DNA of 64,000 nucleotides from Diploscapter coronatus (taxonomy: Eukaryota > Nematoda > Chromadorea > Rhabditida > Rhabditidae). A program made the position numbers and the translations under genes. The notes under the pieces were generated by a model that was not told the origin of the DNA, made no database searches, and was given only the letters and a program-made list of their open reading frames with translations. Below are positions 25,101 to 36,444 of this stretch, piece by piece. The DNA is taken from contig OZ038422.1 of NCBI GenBank assembly GCA_964036155.1, positions 66,735,201-66,799,200 of the forward strand, in the 5' to 3' direction. How positions within the stretch are numbered: position 1 is the stretch's first letter; each line of letters begins with the position of its first letter.

Positions 25101-25814
25101 CTTTCACCGTTCTGCATTGTCAATTCTGTGCGAAGTCTCGATGCAATGAGATATTCTTATCCAGTTTATTCTAGCGCAGAGTACTTGTGGATGTTGAGAT
25201 CCAGTATTCTGTCCGACAATTCCACGTCGTCGTTGACACTATATGAATCATATATCGCAGATTTATACGCTCAAGTATTTTTCTACTCACCTAAGAATGG
25301 TAAAACTACTACTAAACCGATAATTCTCTTTTTTCGATTTTTTAAAAATAAGCTTTAGCTGGCTTCAATTTTGACAAGTACAGTGTTGGCTGGCAGAATG
25401 AAAGCGTATTTCTGAATGTCACAGATCGATTCGCAGCTGAAATTCGATTTGCGAAGCTCAACCCGAACTATCAAAAATGCATTCAATACGTCTCATTTGT
25501 AAGATAGAATCTACTAACTGTAAGATAAATTTTCTCGATAATTTTCAGAGCGACAAAAACAATTCCCGTTTGTATGTGTATTCTGGAGTGCAAGAGATTC
25601 TGAACACTGACAAAATGCCCACGGATAATCTCGTTTATGTCATTTAGTAAATATTATAAAAAAATAATTTACATATATGTAGGTGTTTTGTCTAATTTGA
25701 AAATTCAGCCCGAATGATACCATCGCTTTACCGATAAACTATCCTCTGACAGAGAGCATTTACACATTTGTGGCGGTGAACGGTTCAGTCGACTACAGAA
25801 TTGATAATAATTAG
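16117..25814 (+). CDS. Secreted CUB-like protein, intron enlarged by a Helitron, frame problem in exon 3
   Basis: The start at 16117 gives a signal peptide (MPFNFYARFSKPILFSTFLI). Exons: 16117-16198, 16260-16363, about 16482-16793, 24706-24922, 25136-25299, 25369-25498, 25549-25646, 25709-25814. The mature part is rich in N-glycosylation sites and beta-strand-like sequence with few cysteines (GSCGNLNVTKE, TTCFLKFIP, YYNVYKGATT), resembling CUB-like domains of secreted invertebrate proteins. A second such stretch lies after the big intron (GFNFDKYSVGWQN, LYVYSGVQEI). The product would be extracellular; its ligand is unknown. Between about 16600 and 16640, over a GCAAATT tandem repeat, the frame shifts and I found no convincing splice that repairs it. 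The gene may be frameshifted, mis-sequenced, or spliced in a way I missed. Downstream exons keep frame, and phase matches across the 7.9-kb intron. Confidence 0.6.
17491..17570 (+). repeat. tRNA-like pol III module, copy 1
   Basis: The segment has an A-box-like TGGCCGAGTGGATAGCGCG and, about 50 bases on, a B-box-like GAGAGTTCGGCCCTC. The spacing and A-box resemble a Ser/Leu-type tRNA. Stems are too poor for a functional tRNA and it recurs with the repeat, so it is a tRNA-derived repeat part. Confidence 0.5.
18281..18366 (+). repeat. tRNA-like pol III module, copy 2
   Basis: Related to copy 1: ATGGCCAAGTGGATAGCGCG followed by GAGAGTTCGATTCTTC, which is closer to a consensus B-box (GTTCGATTC). 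It sits at the same place within its repeat unit. Confidence 0.5.
18715..18760 (+). repeat. Second near-perfect Helitron 5' terminus inside the element
   Basis: TCCTACTCTTTAGTAAAACC at 18715 is identical to the outer left end at 16827, and the following bases (CTGAGTGTGTTTGTCTGTCT) are almost the same. Only one 3' hairpin/CTAG end is found. This indicates nesting or tandem capture of 5' ends. Confidence 0.65.
19001..19084 (+). repeat. tRNA-like pol III module, copy 3
   Basis: ATGGCCAAGTGGATAGTGCG with GAGAGTTCGATTCTC downstream. This is the copy with the best B-box symmetry. It is again embedded in the repeat unit. Confidence 0.5.
19884..20406 (+). repeat. ~0.5-kb direct repeat, copy A
   Basis: From AACTATCCACTGGAAC to GAATTCCAAAT this stretch matches 22909-23424 closely and in the same orientation, with small indels. 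It includes a TTAGTAAAACTGCTGAGTG 5'-end-like motif. It is part of the Helitron interior. Confidence 0.7.
21634..21702 (+). repeat. Diverged tRNA-like module, copy 4, next to the hAT-type insertion
   Basis: ATGTGGTCAAGTGGATAGAG resembles the A-box region of the other copies, and the spacing to GGTGTTCATAACC is similar, but the B-box is degraded. The hAT-type element at 21711 has inserted directly after it. Confidence 0.35.
21711..22865. mobile_element. hAT-type MITE (1.15 kb) with 8-bp target duplication
   Basis: The left end is CAGAGGTGGGCCGG and the right end CCTGGCCCATCCCTG, imperfect terminal inverted repeats of hAT type. The 8-bp ATTGAGAT flanks both sides (21703-21710 and 22866-22873). 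No transposase frame is visible, so it is non-autonomous. It is inserted within the Helitron and itself contains the foldback element at 21848-22770. Confidence 0.7.
21848..22770. mobile_element. Tc1/mariner-type foldback MITE with ~210-bp inverted arms
   Basis: The outer ends are AGGTGTGTCTCAAATTATGA on the left and a matching TCATAATTTTGAGACACACC on the right, next to TA. Internally, about 21850-22055 and 22393-22600 are long reverse complements (for example CTAATATATTCCCCATATAT and its complement), so a transcript would fold into a long hairpin. An extra copy of the terminal repeat on the right (near 22590 and 22750) suggests a partial duplication of that end. Confidence 0.65.
22909..23424 (+). 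repeat. ~0.5-kb direct repeat, copy B
   Basis: Second copy of the 19884-20406 repeat, in the same orientation, starting just after the hAT-type element. The shared order of motifs (TGGAAAAGGAT, CAACACAATTGTGGGTATT, GAAACCCACAGATGGTTCG) shows a segmental duplication inside the Helitron. Confidence 0.7.
24539..24624. mobile_element. ~86-bp inverted-repeat mini-element near the Helitron 3' end
   Basis: It starts CAGAGATGTTGGCGGTGC and ends CCGCAAACATCCCTG, nearly reverse-complementary, with a GCACCGCACCGC core. It is like the element at 13951-14029 in size and end type. A target duplication is not clear. Confidence 0.4.
24661..24689 (+). other. Helitron 3' terminal hairpin and CTAG end
   Basis: GGGGCCGC, a GAA loop and GCGGCCCC form an eight-base-pair stem, followed six bases after the stem by CTAG at 24686-24689. 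A second small hairpin (TTTTGCGAAGCAAAA, 24633-24647) lies just upstream. This is the standard termination structure of the family. Confidence 0.82.
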
Positions 25815-26536
25815 TCGAGAAACACTGTCTGCATTCACTGTTTCTTCAGATTTCACTGCTTCATTCGACTCTTCTGTCTCTCCTTCTGTTTTCACTACTC
25901 ATTCTATCAAGATCGAGTCAACCACCAAATTCCAGCAGTTTCATGCTCTTCATCGTTATCTATCTCGTTAAAACTCTGCATAATAGTTTGTCAAAATCTT
26001 AATGCTGAATAATAATAAAACATTGTTCATAATCTCTAAATAGTCCTTATTTATTTGATTCATTTGACAAAAATGATGTGTTCAAATGAACGGTTTCCGA
26101 GTTTCGTTTCTTTTGTAATCGCAGGAACGCTGCAATCCGAGTGTCTCCCTTTCGAGGGAGAGAAAGAACGCATGAAATTTTCCGCCGTTTCAATTATCGC
26201 TAATTATCCCGTAGATTAGTTGATAATTTCATGAAACCAAGACACCAAATACGGTAATAAATGGTGCCCAAAATAATTGCGTCGTTGGTTTTTCGAAAAA
26301 GGTCTTCTGAAGGCATGAACGACGTTGAAACTTGAATAATCATGACTTTTGATAGGGTGGACCGTTTTTGAAAATCTAAAAAGTTTTGAATTCGTCATGA
26401 CCTCGACCATCACACTGATATTAAGTTTATCCAATTCAACCTATTAGGAAAACCACTTGGCCTCTCTAATTTATAGGTTTATGAAAATCATAATCAAATA
26501 GGCATTCCAAAAAATTCTTAAATTTCATTTTTTCAG
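25815..26536. other. Intergenic region, nothing definite
   Basis: 3' region of the CUB-like gene, with AATAAT/AATAAA-like signals near 26010-26020. If the exon at 26537 belongs to a plus-strand gene, its 5' exons should lie here, but I could not find a convincing set. Confidence 0.35.
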
Positions 26537-26794
26537 GACAAAAAAATAGCATCGTTCAAAACAGCGTTCATTCTGCGACAGAAGACCCAATACTTACACA
26601 TCTATGTTCGAAAGAAGGGAAAGAAAACTGAAGAAGAACTCATTCAGCAAATGGAAGAGGGGGATGAATGGAAGGAAAAATGTAGACAAGACAATCTAAT
26701 CTTAACTAATCTCAAAAACTCAAAATCACAATCCATTACAACTAAAATCGCCAAATCTAATCAACCTCCAAACCAAAAATTTCGATCAAAATGA
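26537..26794 (+). CDS. Candidate 3'-terminal exon of an unidentified basic protein
   Basis: After a good acceptor (TTTTTTCAG) the sequence is open for 85 codons and then stops. The product is charged, with KKGKKTEEELIQQMEEGDEW in the middle and a lysine-rich tail (QPPNQKFRSK). Codon use looks protein-like in the first 55 codons. I could not find upstream exons, so start, length and family remain unknown. It could also be chance. Confidence 0.35.
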   Translation, partial: DKKIASFKTAFILRQKTQYLHIYVRKKGKKTEEELIQQMEEGDEWKEKCRQDNLILTNLKNSKSQSITTKIAKSNQPPNQKFRSK

Positions 26795-28816
26795 CCAATT
26801 TAAAAAATGAAACTGTTAGAATAGTTTTCTTAACTATCAAGAAGCCTCCTTTTAGTTTCTAGTTTTCTCTCATATGAAAGTTAGTCTATTCGATTCGAAT
26901 TCTGCAACAATACCAACATACTATGAAATGCCTCCCACGTTCGAGAGAGCGCTCTTACATTATCAAAATTGAAATGAAACTACTCTTTGGCAGAATGCTA
27001 TTTGACGTTTTTTCCTAGAAGCTTCACAAGAATAGAATGAAGAAATAAATAGTGAAACTTTCAGCTTTCTCCCTCAACTCATTAAGGAAAAGTAGTCACA
27101 TTTAGTGAATGAAAGTACAATCAAACTAAAGTTTATAAATGATGTCGCAACGACAATTGCATAAATATAGAAACTCTCAAAGATCTGTCTAAATTTAGGA
27201 ATTGTATCATCAGTTCTCTAAAGTTTCCTAAATTCCATGGTGTAAATTGATGAATGAACGTTTTATATAGCTCATTCAGAATTTCTTGACTACGTGATGA
27301 GTTTATTACTACAAAACATTTATTTCATTCCCAATCTCTGAAGCAGATTATTTCATCAAGTTTTCGTCTGCTTCGCTTTTCTTCGTTATTCGATTTGTTC
27401 ACGAACCATTCAAAAATGCTCTATTTCGCAATTTACTGTAAACATTTTTCACTAATTAGTGATTTCTAATATTTATCTTCAGGCGCTTTACTTCACTTAT
27501 CCAAAACCATATTGACGAGGAATTATGCTAACTTTAAAATTAGACCAGATTTATGATGATTTGATCATTTTAATGATGGAATGTGATGATTTTTTACGCA
27601 ACATCATCAGTAGGAAGCTGAAAATGTGTGATCATTTGCTTGCGTTAATGAAATTAGTCTTTTAGAAGAATGATGTTATGAAATTTCAATCTAATCATTT
27701 TGGTTCATTTTTTGATTCTTTTCAATTTTAAAATTATTTTGAACAAATAATTTCTAAAATCACAGATCAAGAATTATCACAAATCTTGTGCTTAGCTCAG
27801 TTACCCTATTCCAAAAATATCTCTTCAACTATGTCTCGGAACCAAAGGCGAGAAATTCTTTGAGCTCGAAGCCCGAACTTTGAATTCGAAAAAGTCTGTA
27901 ACTGTTTCCAAAATTAGCCGTCTGCAGAATTTCCGCTGTAGAATATTCATTTTCGCCATTTGCATAATTGTTGCATTATGAATTCTCCTAATTCTCCTCG
28001 AATTTGTCTAAATTCATCACGTGGAGGATGATTTGAGCTTCTGTCATATCATCATTTTGAGCTAATTTGATTATTTCATTATCTTACCGCTGTGTTTGTT
28101 CCTGTGCTGTGTTGGATCTTCTTGTTCTTGTTGGTTTTGAGTTCCATTTCTCATTTCGACTGTAACTCATTCATCTTCAAATCCTACGCTTCGCCTCCTT
28201 GTGGCCTGCCTAATCAGTCCTTATCCCTCCTTCTTTACCCTAGTCGACCCTCTCCAAGCTTCCCCCCACTTCCCCTTTCCTTTCTTATGCAATCCCCGCC
28301 TTCTCTCCTCTTGTCCTGGCTTCAGCTTCTACCGAATTCCAACCTCTTCTTCTTCTTCTTCTTCAGCTTCTTCTTCTTCAGCTTCTTCTTCAGCTTCTTC
28401 TTCTTCAGCTTCTTCTTCTTCAGCTTCTTCTTCTTCAGCTTCTTCTTCTTCAGCTTCTTCTTCTTCAGCTTCTCCTTGTGCTTTCCCTCTTAACGCCTCC
28501 AAATCTGAGAGCCACGAAGTCGAGTCAAAAGCCACAACTCGAGACTTCGAAAAATCCATTTCATTCATTGGATTTTCGAGGAATGCTCTCGAGTTCTTTT
28601 TTCCATTTTTGTAGATTTTTGGTGCTCCCACTTTCTTGGTGAGGAAAATCGCGGTTCAGATGCTCTTCACTTTGAGCCCCTAAAAGCTTCGTCTGTTAGA
28701 AGCTTATTTTCTTAGACTCTTTGGACGTGATCGATTTTTTCGATCTAAATCGCGTACTTCCAATGTTCCCAATAGATTTCTCTATTTTTATTGCTTTGCA
28801 TTTCAGGTAACCCCTT
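26795..28816. other. AT-rich noncoding region
   Basis: No exon I can support. It includes a pyrimidine-rich tract and the TTC-based minisatellite at 28345-28472. It may carry the promoter or 5' untranslated region of the small secreted precursor that starts at 28817. Confidence 0.35.
28345..28472 (+). repeat. 15-mer TTC-rich minisatellite
   Basis: About eight copies of a unit like TTCTTCTTCTTCAGC, with a few 12-base variants. On the plus strand it reads Ser/Ala or Phe, on the minus strand (Glu)4-Ala. These long frames are produced by the repeat and are not evidence of a gene. Each unit contains a TTCTTCAG acceptor-like motif. Confidence 0.8.
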
Positions 28817-30763
28817 ATGATGAGCCTTTCTCATCTGCAGAGTGTGCTGCTCTGTCTCGTTGCACTGTCGCTCTTCTGCTTGTCACTCGCCGTCCCTCCT
28901 CCATTCATTCAGAACCGATTCAGGAAAAGTCAGCCACGTAAGATTTTCGTTTATGAGAATTTAGTAGGGAAGAGCAAAATCAATTTTTTCTGGTACAGAG
29001 ACGGGCTGGAATTTTAAATTGGGCGGGGTCGAATACATCTTGCTCATGCCTGATATTACAAAAAAAAATTAGTTCTAGAATCAATAAATTCAAATTAATC
29101 CTTATACAAGTTATGAGGAAATGAATACATTATTGCCATTTCACTTTCTCATCTGCCCACAATTTTCGAAGCGAATATTTCAATAGAGATTAAGTCGTAA
29201 AATCTCGAAAATATGCTTAGTTACTGCCTCATTGTCTTCCTGTTATTTATCATGTTTAGCAGCAGGTCTTATTTGCAATTCGGTTTCCTAGGTTAGCGGT
29301 GTCGCATTTGTCAATTTTTCACTCATATTATCGCGACTGAAATACGATCCATCATTGTCCAACATAATTTCTGAGAATATTCATTTGAGAGCAAATTTTG
29401 ATTTATAAACTATGCGTTTTAGAAAGCTAAATAGAAAACTGAGCGTAACCTACGCCCCCCTATTTATCGTAAACTTCGATGTATCAGATGCAAATGCGCG
29501 GGTCAAACTATTCTGTGCTTTAGAATCTAGCTAAACATAAACTTTGTTATTGCGTACTTACTTAGCATTAACTAACTTATTATTAGCCGCAACAGAGTTA
29601 GATTGCATTGCTCGGTCAAAAATGTCTAAGAAAGTACGCAGATTTTATTTCTTGGTAATCTTTTATTTCTATCACAAAAGCAGCATAATTTATGCACGCA
29701 GAACAAATGAGTAAAAACAAACATTTGAGTTAGAAAAGAAGGAGCTGATTTAATTAACTTAGAGATGGTTAGAAAGTGATCCTTATGCAGTGACCCTTCT
29801 ATAATCAAATTGTAGGAATGTAAGATCCAATTTGTTTGAATATTCTCTATAGAAGTGCAAGATTTAGCATTAGTTTCAATTAATGGTTGCTTTTTATTCT
29901 TACGGTGCATCTTTGTTTTCTTAGCGACCTCCATTCTTTCTTCCAATTGATATTTATCACTCTCAAGGGATTTTTTGTGCCTATTCTTTGCGTAAACCTT
30001 TGAATTTATATGTAGAAAGCAGATTCTTCTCGTCTCAAGGGATCATTTTTATGATATCACTTCGACCCGAAAATAATTTTTCTTCCTAGAGCAAAGTTGG
30101 AATTCTAAAAATAGCTAAAATAATATTTTATCAGTATGAACTAGAATAGTATGCAATCATTATTTATTAAAAGAAAAATGCTATGATAAAATGTATTTTT
30201 ATCCCCTTGTTTTACATATTTATTTTCCCTCTCGCACATAAATAATAATGCGAAGTGTGCTATGATTTTTAGCGTAGGTCAGATGAAGGTTCTAGTGTTA
30301 GATATTGCCACGCGATGTGAATTTTAAGGATTTATTTGCGAGCTTTGCTCATGCAAATTAAAAAAAAATAATTTTCATGAAATATTAGAGGGTTAAGAAA
30401 TTTTTACCACATTTTGCATAACAAAACTAGAAATATTCGAAATTTAGATTTAGTGACTTTAGAAATCTAAATTTCTCTAAAAACTTTGTGTGAAGTTAAG
30501 AATTAGAATCCTAAGTATTTGCTCAGCTTTTATAGGAATTGCCGCTTTATTCCTTCATTTTTATTCTTGGAAACATCAAATTTTTAATCTCTAAAGAATT
30601 TATTTCAGAAGATGCGAATATTCAGCCGTTCATTCGATTCCGCAAATCAGTCGACTCCTCCTCGTCCCGACATTTCCGACCTGCGAATCAACCCTCTCCT
30701 TCCTTCTATCTGCCAAACAGTCAATTCCATTTTGAGGAGCCAAATATGGCACTGCAGTGGTGA
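28817..30763 (+). CDS. Candidate small secreted peptide precursor (RFRKS-containing)
   Basis: Two exons, 28817-28937 and 30609-30763, join in frame (C|AA at the junction, donor GTAAGA, acceptor TTTATTTCAG) to 91 aa. The N terminus is a strong signal peptide (SVLLCLVALSLFCLSLAV). The mature part holds two related blocks, PFIQNRFRKS and PFIRFRKS, then a Pro/Ser-rich tail ending NMALQW. Repeated RF-R/K blocks after a signal peptide recall neuropeptide or hormone precursors. However, there are no Gly-Lys-Arg amidation sites and few dibasic sites, so the class is uncertain. Alternatively it is another small secreted protein. It precedes the PAQR gene on the same strand. Confidence 0.5.
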
Positions 30764-32082
30764 AGGCTTGCAAAACACTGACAATCTTCTAGTTTATCCA
30801 ATTTTCTAATCGTATTACCGTTCAACATTCAAAATTACATTTGAGTAATCCGTTTTATTCGAAAAATCAATTTATCAAAATTGATCTCTTCATTTTCCAT
30901 TTTCATTTGAGTTTCATTTTCAAAAGACAAAGGCGGGGACTGGATGGACGTTTTTATTCTGCATTTTTGCATTTATATTTACATTTACATTTTGCCTGCA
31001 TTCATTTCGATAAATTTTCTCAGACATTTGTCGTAGATAGCATTTATTTTTGTAAAACATCCCAAAGACGTAATTTTCCACTAATTTATACAAAGTTTAT
31101 CGCCACTAATAAAGAATGAATGATAATAAACTTTTAGATACCTGTTTTCAAATCAACCGCACAAAAAGTTACAAAATTCATACATTTCATTGAAAATTTC
31201 CCTTTAGATGCCACATTTTATCAGCAAATTATTCTATCATCCATGCGAACTCGCAATCATTTACATGTCTGATAAAATACTGACCCTAATCTTCATTTAT
31301 GAACAGGTGTTGTTATTTCTGACAAAAATATTCACTTTTTCGAAAAATGAATATCGATTGAAATGCAGATTTATTTTTCTTCATTTCTTCCTTTTCCAAT
31401 GCACCTCTAAATTTCGTAAGCATTTGAAATTAGATGGCCTGCCTTCTTTTTTCTCTTCATTTCATTTTATGCATGGCTCGGAATCTAGACATGTGATAGT
31501 TTTCGTTGAAATTTTTGTGTTTTTTGACATTTGTATTTTCATTTTCATTCACATCGTAAATTTCTTATGTATCCGCAGGCCTGTGCCATCACGTTCTCTA
31601 TTTATTTCTCCTCCTTTTTCTTTTCTGTCTCTCCTTCCTCCTCTGCCTTTTCATTCTTATCACTTTTCTTCTCATTTCTTCCTGTCTATCTCATGAACAG
31701 TGATTTTCTACATAGTATTCCTTCATTGCGTTCTATTTCGTTGCCCAATAAGCTATTTCATTCATTTCGAAAACCATTATCATATCATTTTCTATTTTAA
31801 TTTTCTGAACAGATATATTGAAACTGTCATTGAAGTTAGAATTCTGCGAAATTGTAGAAATTTATTGAACAATTTTCATAATATTTCAAGTTTGTCTTTC
31901 GGCTTCTTCCATCTCCTTGTTTGCCAATTTGCGAAATCTCTCACTTTGCATTCTGACTCACTCCTCATATGGCTATCGCCATTTTTGGCAAATCGATTTT
32001 CCCTTTCTTTCCGTTAGTTGACCCTTTTGTTTCATTATCGATTCGAGATTTCTATTTTTATTCAAAATTTCGATTTTAGACG
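30764..32082. other. Intergenic region upstream of the PAQR gene
   Basis: T-rich with long accidental open frames that lack protein character. The base just before 32083 follows TTTTAG, so the PAQR start codon may sit in an exon with upstream noncoding exons in this region. Confidence 0.35.
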
Positions 32083-35000
32083 ATGGAGAAGGACATAAAC
32101 GATGCACTGAATGAAATTCTGGGAGAGAAGAGCAGCAATGGGGAGAAAGTGCTGGAAGACACGACGTCCGTTCAGGTAGAAAAGATATTTCATTTTTCCT
32201 TTCTTGAAACTTAGAGTAATTCATTGAAACATCAATGAAATTTTTTAGAAAATCGCTAAATATTTCTAAAGAAATATAACGAGTCAAATTTCATGTTTAG
32301 GTCAAAAACCCGACCGCCCGAAAGACTGGCGAGCAGATGGAAGTACTGCTGATGCGCAAGACGAGTTGCCTGTCGCAGCCTAATTCGGATGAGGAGGATG
32401 GTGAGTCAGAAAATCGATGGTGATAATAAGAAATAGGTTGAAGTTCGGATTTTAAAATTCAATTTCAAAATATCCCTAAATGAAAAGCTCTAATACTCCA
32501 TTCACAATTGCGTTTCAGCTGGCGCAGCTTCAGATACGGAATTGATAAGCCCCCGATCGAGAGTCAGCTCGTTCAACCGAATCGGCGAGAGCGACGAGGA
32601 ATTGTCCAACCGGCATACGGTACGAAATTTCTTGATTGATAAATTTTCTTTCAAACAAAATATGACTCAAACCCAGTTGTGTGCAAGAAAAACATTCATT
32701 TTAACCTAGCTAGGAAATAAATTATTGATGAATTGCAGACCCTCCGATACCGTCGCAGAAAGGGCGGAGTGTGGCGTCAGGTGCGACAGACGGACACAAT
32801 TCGGAGAGACGATGAGGACGAGTTGGAGGTCGATGTCAAGGAGGAGTTGTCTGGAGAGACCGGTATCATTACTACTGTAAGTTTTGATTTTCCTTAATTT
32901 TTTTTGAAACTACGATTTTTCTTCGAATTTCGATGACACTGGTGTTTATCAACCTGAATATTTTTTACTTCAGACGTATGAAGCCCGATGGAAAGTGCTG
33001 AAATACGAGCATTTGCCCGAGTGGCTGCAAGACAATGAATTTCTCAGGTGCCATTATTTTTTCGACTAATTAAAAATAACTGATTCATTTTACGACGTTC
33101 ATAAACGCTTGTTTTATTGCAGACACGGTCACCGACCACCAATGCCGAGTTTCTCCGACTGCTTCAAATCGGTCTTATCGCTGCATACCGAGACAGGCAA
33201 CATCTGGACACATCTTCTTGGTAGGCTGATTTTTTCTTTTCCTGAATTTCTTCGTTTAAAATCGGCGATCTTTGCGAAAAGTGATATTTTTCACGAAAAT
33301 TTCTTTGCAAAACCTGTCATTTTACCTCCAAAGCCAGCATCTTTCGCCCTTTGCCCTCTCCTAGTCGTGTTCATCTCTGCTTTCCCCTGCTCCTATCACT
33401 AACCTTCATTCGAATGGTCTGTCTCTCGACGCCCTTGCCTTATCGTGTCATTCCACCCCATTTCCATGCCGTAATAGTCATTCAAATATAAGGCGACCTG
33501 GCGCGAACCTCTAAACTTGTGGGAATATTCTAGAGAACGATCATTAAATGTTTGTAAATTTGATAAGATGTTAATATTTTGAGCAGAGCCTTGTTTTGGC
33601 GATCGTGAAGACTTGCAAGCTGCACGTACTTTATAAGTAACACGAAAATACTTTCTGAAGAACTCAAAAAGAAGCTAGAATTTAGTTTGCGATAATAATA
33701 GTTTCACTCGTGATATGTTCTCATTCCTAATCTGATTCTTATCAGTATGTTTCAGTTTCAATGGATGATAAGGATTTTTTCTGGAACATTTGAAAATCTT
33801 CTGAAACTTTAATGAATGGAATCCTTTTAGATTCTGACGGATTATACCTAGAATTTGCGCATTGATCATTTTGAACGAAATACGTAAACACCGGAAGAAT
33901 CTTGCATGAAGATCAAACTCCACTCGTTCTCGCTTTTCATTCGAATTTAGAACAATTTGCCATGTGGTATCAAATTGCCTTGATTCTGTCCAATCTGACG
34001 TATCAAATCAAGATCGATTATCATTCACCCTATCAAATTGCTCGGTCTTCCCCAGCGTGACTCGACGACTCGAGTCTGGAACTCCCCTCTCGTATTTCGC
34101 TCTCTTCTAATTCAACCACGTGACATTCCATGTTCCTTCTCTTTTCATTGTCCTTTTTCTCATCTCTCCCAATTCATCGCTCTATTTTCCCTTTCTCTCC
34201 TTCTTTTCCTCTACTCCTTCCAATCTCACATGAGCGATTATCTATGTGTGGCAACGAGAGGTGTAACAATCAACCTGAATCGCGAATCGAAAAGTCTAAA
34301 GAACCAACAATTTATCAACTGATCGGAAGCAATTCACATTGGCAGACGAAATAAATCGGGGAATAATTAGACCGAAACATGAAAAAAGAAAAAGAATTAG
34401 ATCAAGTCTATTCTGTCGGAAAATTCCAAATTATGAGGCTTTGAATGATAAAGTGTAACTCAGACGAATAGTAGAATAATAAATTGAAATTTTGTATTTC
34501 CTGTAAAGAAGACTTCTACCAAAAATTTCTTTTATTCAGGATGTATCGCTTTCTTCATTCTGGCGATTTGGTTCTTCACTCGGCCAGAAAATCACATCCA
34601 ATTGCAAGAGAAGGTAAAATTTTCGAAGTTAGAAAAAAATAAACTAGAACCAGAATCACATCATTTTGAAGATGAATTTTTCAGTTCTGAGGCAAAACAT
34701 TGAACACGAGTTATGTCTGTTTACTTTCGTTATCTCGACAAATCAGTCCAAATAGACAACATTCGTGTCATGTTTGAAGAAAATTCAAAGAATAATCTGG
34801 AAACTTGTCTCGAAGGAATTAAATTCGTTAATTTTCAGATCGTGTTCAGCTTCTTCTTTGTGGGTGCGGTTCTGTGTTTGGGTCTTTCATTCGCGTTCCA
34901 CACTTTGTCATGCCATTCCATCAATATTGGGCGGCTATTCTGCAAGTAAGTCAAAAATTACCTCTTGGAACACTCACTCATTTTTGAAGCAGTTTTCGAA

Positions 35001-36444
35001 AAAAAAAAGAGGGGAAATTGAGGACAGCTACTAAATAATTGACTGACTGTCAAACTGGTGATCAATGGTCAATCATAAGGAAGGAAGCGAGAGTAGAGCA
35101 CGATAGTGTGGGGGAAAAGAAGGGGTCCACTAGTCCATTAAATAGTACTTGTCAAAATTGGATGGACTTTCAATATTTCAAAGTATTAGCATTTCTTTAA
35201 AAAAAATTTGTCCATTTTCAGACTAGACTATATGGGTATTTCCTTGCTGATCGTGGGTTCGTTCATTCCCTGGATTTACTATGGGTTCTACTGCCGTCGC
35301 GAGCCCAAAATCACCTACATCGCCATGGTCAGTGTTCTGGGAGTTGGTTAGTATTCATTTTTCAAGAAATCAAGTGAATTCCCATATTATCAGGTGCGAT
35401 AATCGTTTCGTTGTGGGACAAGTTCAGTGAGCCTCGATTTCGGCCATTCAGAGCGGGTGTTTTCGTTGGAATGGGGTGCTCAGGTATTACCCATTTTCAT
35501 TATTGTTTTTCGTTTCAATAAAAAAATTAATGATTGTTCAAATCATAAAAATTCGGTGTCCTGTTAATGTATCGCTATATTCCATTTTCAAATTCTGCTT
35601 TAAACAGTTTTGAACAGAAAATAGTTTATCGAAATACGTTTTCAGGAGTGATTCCAACGATTCACTACATTATCACAGACGGAGTGCAGAGTCTATTCCA
35701 GGACAATGCATTCCACTGGCTGCTGCTGATGGCCTTCCTCTATCTGCTAGGTGCTCTGCTCTACGCCACCAGGACGCCTGAGCGATTCTTCCCTGGAAAA
35801 TGCGACATTTGGGTTCGTTTTATTGTTTTTTTTTCAAAATCTATATATTCATTTTGATGAAATTTATATATTGCCAAGACTAAAATACGCTAAAACTTTC
35901 CATCCTGCTAATTTTATCGCTTTCATAATGTGAAAATCTTGATTGTTTTCATGTATGTAATTTCTAACAATTTATTTAAATTTCAGTTCCAATCGCATCA
36001 GCTCTTCCATACCTGCGTCGTCATTGCTGCCTTCATCCACTATTACGGTCAGTCTTTTTTCTTTTAACAAGCCTCTCAATCATAATATTTTTTTTAATCA
36101 AAAATCGAAAAAAGCTTTAATTTCAAACTAAAGTATCGTAAATCTTGTGTGGTCAGCAATCAAATTGCCAAGATTCATTTCATTATCTTTTTTCCTTTCG
36201 AACTGGTCATTTCCCCTTTTTCTTTCTCGGTTCCATGCCATTTCCGTCCATTGCTGTTTGTGCCTTCTAAAGAAGACCTCCTTTCGATCAAACATTAGAA
36301 AAAAGAGTATAAGTATTGCAAACTAGAAATTCTAAAGAAATTGTGTAAGAAAAATAATGCAAACATTCAATTTTATTTTGATTTTCAGGTATTTCTGAAA
36401 TGGCGATGGTGCGATTGAACTCCCAATGCCCTGCGATCGCGTGA
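32083..36444 (+). CDS. Adiponectin-receptor-type PAQR, 7-TM protein
   Basis: Thirteen exons join in frame to 427 aa: 32083-32175, 32301-32400, 32519-32619, 32739-32876, 32974-33047, 33123-33220, 34540-34613, 34839-34945, 35222-35346, 35394-35483, 35646-35812, 35987-36047, 36389-36444. The N-terminal ~150 residues are acidic and cytosolic-looking. The conserved core begins YEHLPEWLQDNEFL, then HRPPMPSFSDCFKSVLSLHT and ETGNIWTHLLG. Zinc ligands of the family are kept: His in FAFHTLSCH after TM2, and HQLFH near TM7. Seven hydrophobic segments follow the family order (TM3 LLIVGSFIPWIYY, TM6 WLLLMAFLYLLGALLY). The family acts in membrane-lipid homeostasis and ceramidase-type signalling, with the N terminus inside the cell. 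The C terminus is short. It is close to AdipoR/PAQR1-2 in motif content. Confidence 0.92.

Noticed and set aside
28092..28631. Long overlapping open frames (poly-Ser/Ala, poly-Phe, poly-Glu)
   Set aside because: All three are produced by the TTC-rich 15-mer minisatellite. No protein signal lies outside it.
31208..31800. 162- and 89-codon plus-strand frames
   Set aside because: Rich in Phe/Ser/Ile from T-rich sequence, with no domain, no clear splice sites and no phase link to the PAQR gene.
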